Notes under the pieces: model-generated
Databases searched by the model: none
What the model saw: the letters and a program-made list of their open reading frames with translations, nothing else
Told to the model about the DNA's origin: nothing
From: Sporomusa silvacetica DSM 10669
GTDB lineage: Bacteria > Bacillota > Negativicutes > Sporomusales > Sporomusaceae
DNA length: 64,000 nt
NCBI RefSeq assembly: GCF_002257705.1
Contig: NZ_LSLK01000059.1
Coordinates: 186,001-250,000, forward strand
Reading direction: 5' to 3'
Program-made: the position numbers and the translations under genes
Shown here: positions 50,323 to 59,285 of the stretch, piece after piece
How the letters are laid out: the number at the start of each line of letters is the position of its first letter
How positions within the stretch are numbered: position 1 is the first letter of the stretch

Positions 50323-53300
50323 TTAGAAATTAGCTCTTGTCTCAATTATGAATAGCCCATTATTAGTTCCCCCAAAGGTTCCCCCGACGGAAATACGCTT
50401 GTTCAAGTCATAACGCAGACTTACGCTATTTTTTTGCTGATCAAGATCCATGGTATAGCTTAGTAGCAGTTTATCAGTTAAATATTTGCCTATTTCCAGG
50501 TTGTATCCTTGGAAACTGCTATCGCTATTATCTTGACTGGTTCGATTACTATAGGTATCAAATACTGAAGATTTTACTAGACGAAACTCATCAACCCCCA
50601 GAGCATTTTGCATAGAATTCTCTATCTCGGCAATAAAACGCATCTGCAAGCCAGCATTCAGCAGGCTGACTAACTGATCATGTCCTAACACACTATCATG
50701 TCTGGACTGACTATTCGATTTAGAAAAATCGCCGCCGCTGAGCGTCAATATTGACATAATTTCCTGCTGGCTCATGGCTGGATCAGCGGTTAAGGTAAGG
50801 TCCATCGCCGTAGCAGGACCATTGATCACCAGATTGATGCGTGTTCGTTGCAGTTTGGCGTTAGCCTTTAACTTAATTATCGGTATAATCGAATCGTATT
50901 GGGTAAATTCGGCGCTGCCACTTTCAATGTTAAAGCGGTTTGTCAGGTATTTTACCGTACCGCGCCCTGCTTCTATGCGACCAGCGGCTCGCGGTTTTTG
51001 TAATGTACCGGAAAACTTCACTTTACCCGCGGCCCGGAAATCGTAGAGATAGGGATTGTACATCCGGACTTTATTGCCAATGACTAGCTCAACATCCAAC
51101 CCGGTATCCCAATCAAGCTCACCACCTTCAGGCACTGCCGGTATATTAACGGTAGCATCTTCAATGGTCAGTTTCCCTGATAGTTGCGGTTTTCCCTTCT
51201 CACTAGTTAATGATACCACACCATCTAGCGGTCCGGCAAAGTATTTGTGTTTTATTCCCAAATGATCCAATCTTAGCATGAGGTTGTAATTATCAAGCGC
51301 TAAGCCATTTAGATGGGCAGAACCGTTTAAGGCATAGGTACCGCCCCCCATTTTTCCACCAAAGTCGTTTATTGTAATTGTATCATCTTGAAACTGAATA
51401 TCAACCCCTACATTTTGGATAAGTTCATTAATATCCGCCAATTTAATGGTGCCATTGACTACTGTTAGCTGCCCATTCAAGGTAGGCTGGGCCAATGTGC
51501 CACCAACACTGATTTCACCAGTAGTTGGACCAGTAGCCCAGGCCACTTCTTTTGTCAGCATCGGCAGTATACTTAGATCCGCGTTGTCAAGGCGCAGTTT
51601 CAGATCCATTCTATCGGTAATATCAGCTTTATGGCGGCCTTGGCTATTGAGGGCTTTTAGCGGTACTACCCCATAGGCGCTTGCTTTATAAGGTCCGCGC
51701 GCCAAAAACAGCTGATTAACATGAATACTGCCTTGATTATAGATGAACAACCCGTAGAGATTATCAAATTCAGCGTTAGAAACACTACCGTTTTTGATCT
51801 CCAACGATACGGCTACATTGGGGTCGGCTGTTAGGCCGGTAGCCTGGGCATTAAAGCTGAATTTCCCTTTGGTCTCAATGGTTGTATCAAACAGGGCTGG
51901 TAAAATTCCGGTCTCAATATCGCGACCACCAATTTCCATATCAATAGCCCCGTTCAGATCGGCCTGCCCTCTGGCAACCAGTATCCCATCAGCCCCTTGT
52001 TTACCCATAAATTTATTGATAGTAATAATCTTGTTAGTAAGCTCAGCATCAATGTCGATGCTGTCAAGTGAATAGTTTTTGATCTGGCCGCTAGAGATGG
52101 CGCCGCGTAAGAGCACGTTGGGATTGGTAATACTGCCATTTAAAGCAATTTCCCCGTTAAGCCGGCCGCGAATACCTCGCTCCGGTATATTGGCTATCGC
52201 CAATATACCGGCTAATTCACCATTTTCTACCTTGAGCAAGCCGTCAATTTCTTTTGTATTTAGATCAGCAGCCCCTGCGAAAACGTAGTTGCCAGTACCT
52301 TGAGCAAAACGAAGTTCCCGGATAGTGGCGTGTCCGTCTTGATAAGTTAAGTGCGAAAAAATGTTTTTAATCTCCTGACCATTCAGCAGGACTAGCGGCG
52401 CTTCCAGTTGTCCTTCCAGTCTAGGACTAGCCAAAGTACCTGTTACTTGACCACTAATATTCACTTTGCCGATAACTGGGTAAGGGTAATTTACCCGCAG
52501 TCTGCCAAGTTTTACATTTTGGGCGTTTACGGCAAAGTTTAAACTATTATCAGCTGCCACCGTTCCTGATAGTTTTATACTGGTACCCAGTGATACTATA
52601 TCCAGATTATTGACAATAATAGCGCCATCTCTACGTTCATAAGACCCCTCGGCTTTGGCAATAAGCTGACCATACAGGCTGCCTTGCGTCAATATAATTT
52701 TCCCTTGAAAGTTTGGATTGCTCAGCGGACCTGTCAGGTTTAGCTCATGTTCCACATTGCCTGTTAATTTAAGTTCAGGCATAACCATTTTGGCAAATGT
52801 CTCAGCCCGGGCGGCGTGAGTAATTACCACAAGATCAAGCTCCGGCTCAGAACCTGTCAACAAGATTTTGCCAGTAACTTCATGGCTGGCTGTGCCGTCG
52901 GTAAGGAGAACCTGATTCAAAGCTACCTGTTGGCAATCGGCTGTAAGCTTACCTGTAGCTGTTCCCAATAATTGTTCATTGGCCTTTAGGTTGGCAATAT
53001 CAAAAGTAAGGGCGATGATTGGGGCAGCTGTTGTACCGGTAATTTCACCGTCAAATGCCGCTATTCCGGCAAAATTACTATTTTTCACAATAGCATCGTC
53101 AATATCTTGCAGTGCTATCCCCTGGCCGCTAACCTTCATTGTCAGCTGCTCTCCTTGCAGCGTGCCATCGGCGGCAACATAACCTGTTGGCAGCGCTGCA
53201 TTAAAGTACTCCACTGTTGTCTTGTTGCCACTGCGTTCTATGAGGGTTGACATCGTATTGTACGGTATCCCATTGATGTTTCCTGCAGCCAGGGTCACAG

Positions 53301-54654
53301 TAGCCATGCCGGCCATTGATTGCCAGTCACTGCCTTGCCCGCTGACAGAAAGATTGACTTGTCCTCGCCCGCTTAGTGCTAGCGGTAGCTCTTGAACAGC
53401 TGCTGCATCCAGATTTTCACCAGCAAGCTGCAATTGATAGCGGCTGCTGACAATATCGAATACTCCCTGCCCCTGTACCTGCCCCCCTAGCATACTGACA
53501 AAAAAGTTATCAATTGTAAGGATATTGCGGGCAAATCTGAGGTTTGCCTTGGCTGCTTGCAAGGGATAGTTGGCAACTGTTCCCTGGGCTGCGGTAAGTG
53601 TCGCAGCCACAAGCGGATCGTTACGTGTCCCAACAACTGTAGCTTCAAACTTGACTATCCCAGTAACTGGCAAATTTCCGTTAATGACCGCCGGGTCAAA
53701 ACCGGGAGATCCTACCTTCAAATCAAACACCGGTTGGTCACCAGCTATGCCGATTTTTCCGAACACAGTCACTGGCTGACTGGCAACAAGCGCATGACTG
53801 CCCAGTATGTAAACACTTTCATTAGAAAACATAACATCACCCTGCGCCTGCTCAACAGATATACCTGCCACCTGTGCTGCAAGGTTATCTAGTCCGAATT
53901 TCCCTGCATAACGCAAGCCTGTAGGACTCTTAGTAACTGTAACCTCTACCTGTTTGAGCAAACCGGCGGTGAAATTGAGTTCTGTACCGGCAGGCACCAA
54001 TGCCTGATAATTGGCTGGATTCAGTTGCTTAGCTTTTACTGTCAGCCATAGGCTGCTTTTGGAATTGTTAAGCGAGCCTTGTATTTGCAGTGGCGAGGCG
54101 TTATGGCTGGCGGTCAAAATTGCATCAACGGTTTGGCTCCCGTCAATAGTAAACTGACCATTAGTCTCATCAAAATTCCATTGGCCTTTGAGTGAATGGA
54201 CTTGAATACTTGCCTGTTCTAAGACTACATTACCACTAAATTCCGGGCTGTCAGGCTTAGCTTCCTGCTTTAAACACGCCGCATTCCAGGTACCATCAGT
54301 TTCTTCTACCAATACAATTGTCGCTTGCGTAAGTATAATTTTTTTGAGAGCATCGATAGCCGTCTGACCACGCAACAAAGCAAGCATGTTATAGGAAATA
54401 GTGACCTGCTTAATAGCCGCCATTTCCCGACCTTGCTTATCAAATATTGTTACATCATCTACGGTAGCTGAAGTTAGTCCAGCCGCATGCAGTTGACCAA
54501 TTGTTACCTTAGTTCCCAACGAGTCGGTCAATTGGGAGGCTAAGGTTCCTTCCAGTTCGGCAAAAACAGTCTGACTGTGGGTTGACCACCAGCCAAAAAC
54601 AACCAGCCCAATCATAAGTACTACTATAAGTAAAGCAATTGCTTTGATTCGCAT
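50323..54654 (-). CDS. tamB: TamB/AsmA-like envelope-spanning protein (DUF490)
   Basis: A 1443-residue protein with an N-terminal membrane anchor (about 5-27), then a very long beta-helix with repeated short strands (for example QVQGQGVFDIVSSRYQLQLAG, and many GxLN/GxV repeats), and a C-terminal DUF490/TamB domain (about 1080-1443) that ends in ...FIIETRANF with a terminal Phe. This is the family that forms a hydrophobic bridge for phospholipids from inner to outer membrane and interacts with an Omp85 protein (BamA or TamA). No tamA is seen in the window, so BamA may take that role. GGAGG lies about five bases before ATG. Confidence 0.9.
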   Translation of the reverse strand: MRIKAIALLIVVLMIGLVVFGWWSTHSQTVFAELEGTLASQLTDSLGTKVTIGQLHAAGLTSATVDDVTIFDKQGREMAAIKQVTISYNMLALLRGQTAIDALKKIILTQATIVLVEETDGTWNAACLKQEAKPDSPEFSGNVVLEQASIQVHSLKGQWNFDETNGQFTIDGSQTVDAILTASHNASPLQIQGSLNNSKSSLWLTVKAKQLNPANYQALVPAGTELNFTAGLLKQVEVTVTKSPTGLRYAGKFGLDNLAAQVAGISVEQAQGDVMFSNESVYILGSHALVASQPVTVFGKIGIAGDQPVFDLKVGSPGFDPAVINGNLPVTGIVKFEATVVGTRNDPLVAATLTAAQGTVANYPLQAAKANLRFARNILTIDNFFVSMLGGQVQGQGVFDIVSSRYQLQLAGENLDAAAVQELPLALSGRGQVNLSVSGQGSDWQSMAGMATVTLAAGNINGIPYNTMSTLIERSGNKTTVEYFNAALPTGYVAADGTLQGEQLTMKVSGQGIALQDIDDAIVKNSNFAGIAAFDGEITGTTAAPIIALTFDIANLKANEQLLGTATGKLTADCQQVALNQVLLTDGTASHEVTGKILLTGSEPELDLVVITHAARAETFAKMVMPELKLTGNVEHELNLTGPLSNPNFQGKIILTQGSLYGQLIAKAEGSYERRDGAIIVNNLDIVSLGTSIKLSGTVAADNSLNFAVNAQNVKLGRLRVNYPYPVIGKVNISGQVTGTLASPRLEGQLEAPLVLLNGQEIKNIFSHLTYQDGHATIRELRFAQGTGNYVFAGAADLNTKEIDGLLKVENGELAGILAIANIPERGIRGRLNGEIALNGSITNPNVLLRGAISSGQIKNYSLDSIDIDAELTNKIITINKFMGKQGADGILVARGQADLNGAIDMEIGGRDIETGILPALFDTTIETKGKFSFNAQATGLTADPNVAVSLEIKNGSVSNAEFDNLYGLFIYNQGSIHVNQLFLARGPYKASAYGVVPLKALNSQGRHKADITDRMDLKLRLDNADLSILPMLTKEVAWATGPTTGEISVGGTLAQPTLNGQLTVVNGTIKLADINELIQNVGVDIQFQDDTITINDFGGKMGGGTYALNGSAHLNGLALDNYNLMLRLDHLGIKHKYFAGPLDGVVSLTSEKGKPQLSGKLTIEDATVNIPAVPEGGELDWDTGLDVELVIGNKVRMYNPYLYDFRAAGKVKFSGTLQKPRAAGRIEAGRGTVKYLTNRFNIESGSAEFTQYDSIIPIIKLKANAKLQRTRINLVINGPATAMDLTLTADPAMSQQEIMSILTLSGGDFSKSNSQSRHDSVLGHDQLVSLLNAGLQMRFIAEIENSMQNALGVDEFRLVKSSVFDTYSNRTSQDNSDSSFQGYNLEIGKYLTDKLLLSYTMDLDQQKNSVSLRYDLNKRISVGGTFGGTNNGLFIIETRANF

Positions 54655-54685
54655 TGTGCGCCTCCTCGGCTTGTTCGGTACTGCT

Positions 54686-54715
54686 TATTTCGACGAACCA
54701 GCTGCTTCTTCCTTT
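54686..54715 (-). promoter_or_regulatory. Weak sigma-H-like promoter of tamB
   Basis: Minus strand: AAAGGAAGA at 54715-54707, a 12-base spacer, GTCGAAATA at 54694-54686. There are two mismatches to the consensus. Since the tolC terminator lies just upstream, tamB needs a promoter in this gap. Confidence 0.4.
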
Positions 54716-54751
54716 AAAACCAGCCTGGAAATTTTGCACTGATAATGTAAA

Positions 54752-54791
54752 AAAAGGGTTGTTTTGACATAGTTGTCAAAACAACCCTTTT
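54752..54791 (-). terminator. Strong terminator after tolC
   Basis: A perfect 18-bp stem (AAAAGGGTTGTTTTGACA / TGTCAAAACAACCCTTTT) with a 4-base loop, 18 bases past the tolC stop, with a T-run. It divides tolC from tamB. Confidence 0.9.
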
Positions 54792-54809
54792 AAAATTTAC
54801 TAAAGAAAC

Positions 54810-56168
54810 CTATTTTACTGCTATACCCATAGCCTTATTAAGCTTCGCCCGACTGGTATTGTAGTCGTACAGGGCTTGTACATAATCGGTCTTTGCTGAG
54901 GTTAAAGCAACCTGGGAATCAATAACGTCAAGGTTAGTGCCAACCCCGGCACTATAACGCACTTGGGCAATTTTATAGTCTTCTTCGCCCTTGACTACAG
55001 CTACTTTACTGGTCTCAATCCGCTTTTCGGCTTCCAACATATTGAGATATGCCTGGCGAACTTCAAGCTGCACGCTGTCTTTGGTTTGACGCAGCTGTTC
55101 TGTCGCTTTAGTAAGTTGAGCCTTGGAACCTTTGACTTGCGCTTTGACTAAGCCGCCGTCAAATAGATTGTAGCTGGCATTTATGCCGATCGACCAGGCG
55201 TTGTAATCCGCACCTGGAAAATCACTGTCATGCCACTTTTCGGATGCTGTGGCAGCTACCGTTAGCTTGTTGCCGCTTTCGGCCACTTTAATATTAGTTT
55301 TGGCAATATCTACATTGACCTGTGCCTGAGCTAAACCAGGCCGGTTGGTCAATGCAGCCTTAATGCAGTCTTCCAGTGTTTTATCATATTTTTGGTATTT
55401 CAGTTCATCTTTAACAATAAGTTCAGTATCAAGCGGCAAACTAATAATATTATTTAAGCTGGATACCGCAAGTTCGTAAGAGTTTTTGGCTATAATCACA
55501 TTTTGTTCAGCAGCGGCTTTCTCTACTTCTGAGCGTAGTACATCAGTTTTCGCCACAGTGCCAGCATTATACTGGGCCTCTACATTCTTCAGATGTTCGG
55601 TGAGACGGTCTAAGGATTCTCCTCGCAGGGTAACCAAATTACGGGTTTGCAAAATACTGTAATACCCGTTTGTCGCATCCAGTTTGATCTGCTGTTGGGC
55701 TTCGGTTACACCTAAATCGGCGACCTTCACTGCCAACTTAGCATTATCAATAGTGCCTTCGAGCTTACCACCGGTGTATAAGGGCAGTGTCATGTTAATA
55801 CTGTTGGAATATAAGGTAGTCAAATACGCCGGAACAGGCACTTTATAAGGTATATTTCCTGGAGTAGCATCATAATCGTAAACATAAGTACTTGATTCTG
55901 CCGTCTTATATCGGCTAGCGCTATGGGATAAACTTACAGATGGTGCTTTCCCCGCTTTGGCAACACTTACATCCCAATTGGCTTTTTCTAACTCTGATTC
56001 AGAAATTTTTACAGAAGGATTACTCTTGAGTGCCATTGCAACAGCTTCATCAAGCGTCAATTCTAGTGGTGCAGCAAAGCCTGGAAGCGATACCGCCATT
56101 AGCAACGTCCCTGTAAGTAAGGCTGATACCTGTTTGACCCTACGGCCGGATAAGATAAATTTTACCAT
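54810..56168 (-). CDS. tolC: TolC-family outer-membrane efflux protein
   Basis: A 452-residue TolC family (OEP) protein: signal peptide about 1-32, then two OEP domains (about 40-240 and 250-445) with long helices, e.g. TLDEAVAMALKSNPSVKISESELEKA, the repeat start typical of the family, and the final DVIDSQVALTSAKTDYVQALYDYNTSRAKLNKAMG. It forms the outer-membrane exit channel for tripartite exporters. In Negativicutes, TolC lies by the Mla genes; no membrane-fusion or exporter genes are next to it here, so the partner is not in the window. Ribosome site GGAGG is 13 bases before the ATG, a little far. Confidence 0.9.
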   Translation of the reverse strand: MVKFILSGRRVKQVSALLTGTLLMAVSLPGFAAPLELTLDEAVAMALKSNPSVKISESELEKANWDVSVAKAGKAPSVSLSHSASRYKTAESSTYVYDYDATPGNIPYKVPVPAYLTTLYSNSINMTLPLYTGGKLEGTIDNAKLAVKVADLGVTEAQQQIKLDATNGYYSILQTRNLVTLRGESLDRLTEHLKNVEAQYNAGTVAKTDVLRSEVEKAAAEQNVIIAKNSYELAVSSLNNIISLPLDTELIVKDELKYQKYDKTLEDCIKAALTNRPGLAQAQVNVDIAKTNIKVAESGNKLTVAATASEKWHDSDFPGADYNAWSIGINASYNLFDGGLVKAQVKGSKAQLTKATEQLRQTKDSVQLEVRQAYLNMLEAEKRIETSKVAVVKGEEDYKIAQVRYSAGVGTNLDVIDSQVALTSAKTDYVQALYDYNTSRAKLNKAMGIAVK

Positions 56169-56236
56169 GATCTTTATATGACCTCCTTGATATTATCACG
56201 TGTTTCAAGTGGTGACTGTTTAGTCAGACACTTATA

Positions 56237-56265
56237 ATTATATGTCCACCCCTTAATGGTGTCAA
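56237..56265 (-). promoter_or_regulatory. Sigma-A promoter of tolC
   Basis: Minus strand: TTGACA at 56265-56260, a 17-base spacer, TATAAT at 56242-56237, both perfect hexamers. It lies just beyond the mlaD stop. The start of transcription would be near 56230, about 60 bases before tolC. Confidence 0.85.
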
Positions 56266-56277
56266 TGCGAACTACCG

Positions 56278-57552
56278 CTAAAATGACTGCTTTATGCCAA
56301 AATATGAAGTTCTTTCCTCATGCTTATTAAGACTGACTGTCTGCCCTACAAGAAAGGTGTCTGGAGCTACCTGATACTGAGTGCGCAGTTTGACCCTGAC
56401 ATCATTGGGATCATAGGCATCTAGCGACATTCGCAGTTCATTACCCAGTTTAGCGTCCATACCAATACCGACCTTATTATCAATAATACCTACTCGCTGA
56501 CTTACAGCCGGACCACTTTTACCTAGTTGCAGATTTATTTTATTGTCTTCACCGATATCGTTAACACCAATGACAGTAAAATCATTAGGCGAAGTATTGA
56601 TGATAAAATTTGCGTTGCTTTGGTATTTGCGATTATCAGCATCATAAAGGGCTTCGATACTGGCCTCGGTTTTAATATTTGATACCTTATCCAGCATTTG
56701 ATTAGCCTTGGCCGAAGCATCACGAGCATTTCTCAGGGTTTCCTTGAGATTCTTGGACGTTTCAGGGTCGGTTACGACCCCCTCTAAGGCAGTAGCCATC
56801 TTTTCAACCCGACTGCTGGTTTGACGAAGAGCAGCAATGGTTTCCCGTAAATCTTTGGCTGTTTGTCCGTTGTTATCCACATCGGCAAGCATGTTATCCA
56901 CCCGGCCAGCCGCGGCCTTGAGGCTGATAGACATATCCTTTAAGTTACTGACCATGGATGTTACATCACCATGGCTTTCATCAGCCATCATCGCCAACGT
57001 AGTTGTCAGCCTATTAAGGTTTTCTGTTATAGCCCTGGTATTTAGCGCCGTTTCTTTAAGTGCTGCCCTAACCTTTTCATCACCGATAACATCATTGAGC
57101 GCCTTAACCAGCGTTTTAATTTCAGCCAGTACCTCATTGGCTGATACCAAGAGTTCATCCATTCCTTGGGGATTTTCGCCGTAAACGGTGTCGTTAGGGA
57201 CTAAAAAGCCTTTCACGTCCCGCTGCGGCACTACATTAATAAACTTTTCCCCCAACAGGCCATCTGATCCAATGGTAAATTTTGAGCCAGCAGGAACCTT
57301 TACCCCAGGATTCAGCATAATATCAGCAACCACACCATCAGGCAGCACCCTTACTTCAGCCACCTTGCCAACATCGACACCAGCATAACGTACAATGTTG
57401 CCTGGCTTCAAACCGCTTACCTGCCCAAACATAGCATGCACCGGATACCCTTTGTCACCAAAACTCATACCGCTCAAATAAAAAATCATTCCGACCAGTA
57501 AGGCAAGGCCCGCCAGTGTTATGGCTCCGACTTTTGCTTCCGTATTCATCAT
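56278..57552 (-). CDS. mlaD: MCE-domain lipid transport protein MlaD with C-terminal barrel
   Basis: A 424-residue protein: TM anchor (about 9-28), MCE domain (about 36-115, SGLKPGNIVRYAGVDVGKV), a long helical part (about 125-290, coiled-coil-like, many TRxx and LKxx heptads) and a C-terminal beta-rich part (about 300-424) ending QSF. In Veillonella the MlaD-type protein has such a barrel and has been described as a self-contained bridge to the outer membrane. It carries phospholipids with MlaE and MlaF. GGGAGG lies eight bases before ATG; it overlaps mlaF by 4 bp. The tolC gene follows with its own promoter. Confidence 0.9.
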   Translation of the reverse strand: MMNTEAKVGAITLAGLALLVGMIFYLSGMSFGDKGYPVHAMFGQVSGLKPGNIVRYAGVDVGKVAEVRVLPDGVVADIMLNPGVKVPAGSKFTIGSDGLLGEKFINVVPQRDVKGFLVPNDTVYGENPQGMDELLVSANEVLAEIKTLVKALNDVIGDEKVRAALKETALNTRAITENLNRLTTTLAMMADESHGDVTSMVSNLKDMSISLKAAAGRVDNMLADVDNNGQTAKDLRETIAALRQTSSRVEKMATALEGVVTDPETSKNLKETLRNARDASAKANQMLDKVSNIKTEASIEALYDADNRKYQSNANFIINTSPNDFTVIGVNDIGEDNKINLQLGKSGPAVSQRVGIIDNKVGIGMDAKLGNELRMSLDAYDPNDVRVKLRTQYQVAPDTFLVGQTVSLNKHEERTSYFGIKQSF

Positions 57553-58301
57553 ACTCTGGACCTCCCTTTACTTTCTGCAGATCCTCCCCGGATAAATTTG
57601 ACCATAATTGGATTTTCGGATTGTCTTATTTTCTCTGGTGTGCCAGTTTCGATAATGCTGCCTCCATAAATCATCGCAATTCGGTCGGCAATACTGAAAA
57701 CGCTCGACATGTCGTGAGTAACAACAACCGAAGTGGCGTCAATCATCCGTCTGGTACTAACAATCAGCCGGTTAATAGTATTTGACATAATAGGATCAAG
57801 GCCAGCTGTAGGCTCATCATACAAAACAATGTGCGGATCAATTGCAATCGCCCGGGCCAGACTGACCCGCTTTTTCATCCCGCCGGACAATTCGTTGGGC
57901 ATCGCAGTTTCCTGCCCCCGCAGACCAACCATTCGCAACTTACGCCGTACGGTTCGTGCAATTTCTTCTTCCGGCATATCGGTATGCTGCCGTAAGCCGA
58001 ATGCCACATTTTCCCCCACTGACATAGAGTCAAACAAGGCGGAATACTGAAAAACCATACCCATTTCTAACCTGATCTTGTTAAGTTCATCTTCTGTCAT
58101 AGTAGTAATTTCCCGGCCATTAACCCAAATCTCTCCGCTAGTGGGTTTCAATAAACCGATAATTAATCTGAGCAGGGTGCTTTTCCCCGAGCCACTTGGC
58201 CCGATAATGACCATTATTTCCCCTTGCTCAATTGTCAGGTTAATGTCTTTGAGGACTTGTTTTCCACGGAAATTCATATTGACATTAACTAGCTTGATCA
58301 T
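57549..58301 (-). CDS. mlaF: Mla-type ABC ATPase MlaF
   Basis: A 250-residue ATPase: Walker A IGPSGSGKSTLLRLI (about 35-50), Q-loop MVFQYSALFDSM, signature LSGGMKKRVSLARAI (the MKKR variant of Mla), Walker B IVLYDEPTAGLDP, and H-loop THDMSSVFS. It energises lipid transport through MlaE and MlaD. The start at 58301 has GAGG six bases upstream; the frame has a further ATG four codons before. It overlaps mlaD by 4 bp and lies 21 bases after mlaE. Confidence 0.93.
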   Translation of the reverse strand: MIKLVNVNMNFRGKQVLKDINLTIEQGEIMVIIGPSGSGKSTLLRLIIGLLKPTSGEIWVNGREITTMTEDELNKIRLEMGMVFQYSALFDSMSVGENVAFGLRQHTDMPEEEIARTVRRKLRMVGLRGQETAMPNELSGGMKKRVSLARAIAIDPHIVLYDEPTAGLDPIMSNTINRLIVSTRRMIDATSVVVTHDMSSVFSIADRIAMIYGGSIIETGTPEKIRQSENPIMVKFIRGGSAESKGRSRV

Positions 58302-58322
58302 GGTTGACCTCACATTTCTACA

Positions 58323-59093
58323 TTAACGATATAGCGCTATTGATAAAAAATAGTTACTGATAAAAATTAGAATTATCGACAAGACCACTGAACCTGTCGT
58401 TGCCTGTCCCACCCCTTCAGCGCCTTGCGCGGTGGTTAACCCTTTATGACAGCCGGTAATGGCAATAATAGACCCGAACACCATGGCTTTAATCATTCCG
58501 CCAATAATATCGTGCGGCACAGCAAATACCTTAATCGAATTAAAAAAGGTAAATGGCGTAATATCAGCATAGGAGGTAGCAATCAGATAACTGCCTATGA
58601 TACCAATACCATCAGCAAAAATGACCAATATGGGCAACATGGCCATGCAGGCAAGTAAACGAGGCACTACCAGGTAGGCAACAGGACTTATCGCCATAAC
58701 CCGTAGGGCATCTATTTGCTCAGTTACCTTCATTGAGCCAATCTCAGCGGTAATGGCCGCCCCTACCCGCCCGGCAAATACTACCCCTGCCAGCACCGGC
58801 GATAATTCACGTCCCATAGCCACCGCTACCAACCCGCCTACTGATGACTGTGCCCCATATTTTACAAATTCATGGGCAGTCTGCACCGTCATGACCATGC
58901 CAGTAAATAACATAGTCAGCAGCACGATTGGCAACGAGTCAGCCCCCAAATGTGCCATTTGCCTGAGCAGTAGCCTACTATTTAGATGGCGTAAATGATA
59001 GACAGTCTGACCAAACAAAATCAAGACTTCTCCTATATTTTCTAAAACGCCAATAACCATCCTACCGGTACGGGCGAAAAATTCGATAAGCAT
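58323..59093 (-). CDS. mlaE: Mla-type lipid ABC permease MlaE
   Basis: A 256-residue permease of the MlaE family. TM helices lie about 40-65, 130-150, 145-175, 190-215 and 235-255; the conserved GRELSPVLAGVVFAGRVGAAITAEIGSMKVTEQIDAL block is the family's hallmark (EQ loop). It forms the inner-membrane core of the Mla complex. The ATG at 59093 has AGGAG seven bases upstream, better than the first ATG (59099). It is the first gene of the Mla run. Confidence 0.92.
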   Translation of the reverse strand: MLIEFFARTGRMVIGVLENIGEVLILFGQTVYHLRHLNSRLLLRQMAHLGADSLPIVLLTMLFTGMVMTVQTAHEFVKYGAQSSVGGLVAVAMGRELSPVLAGVVFAGRVGAAITAEIGSMKVTEQIDALRVMAISPVAYLVVPRLLACMAMLPILVIFADGIGIIGSYLIATSYADITPFTFFNSIKVFAVPHDIIGGMIKAMVFGSIIAITGCHKGLTTAQGAEGVGQATTGSVVLSIILIFISNYFLSIALYR

Positions 59094-59137
59094 AACCATG
59101 CTCCTTACCCTGTATTTGGCTCAGATTATGTTTATAA

Positions 59138-59166
59138 ATATTCAATATTTATTTGTAATTACCTGC
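59138..59166 (-). promoter_or_regulatory. Sigma-H-like promoter of mlaE
   Basis: Minus strand: GCAGGTAAT at 59166-59158, an 11-base spacer, ATTGAATAT at 59146-59138. It differs from RNAGGAWWW-N11-RNNGAATWW at one base (AGGT). The leader would be about 38 bases. Confidence 0.52.
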
Positions 59167-59244
59167 TGCGTTCCTGTGAATTTAAATTTTCAAAATACAC
59201 CAGCTAAACAACCTCTACTGTCGCTCGCCCCTTTGTTGCATTGA

Positions 59245-59271
59245 AAAAGAAGCCGATGTTCGGCTTCTTTT
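59245..59271 (-). terminator. Terminator after the S55-family gene
   Basis: A perfect 12-bp stem AAAAGAAGCCGA / TCGGCTTCTTTT with a 3-base loop, 15 bases past the stop of the gene ending at 59286. The minus-strand transcript ends in T's. Confidence 0.9.
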
Positions 59272-59285
59272 GAGAGTAATTAATT

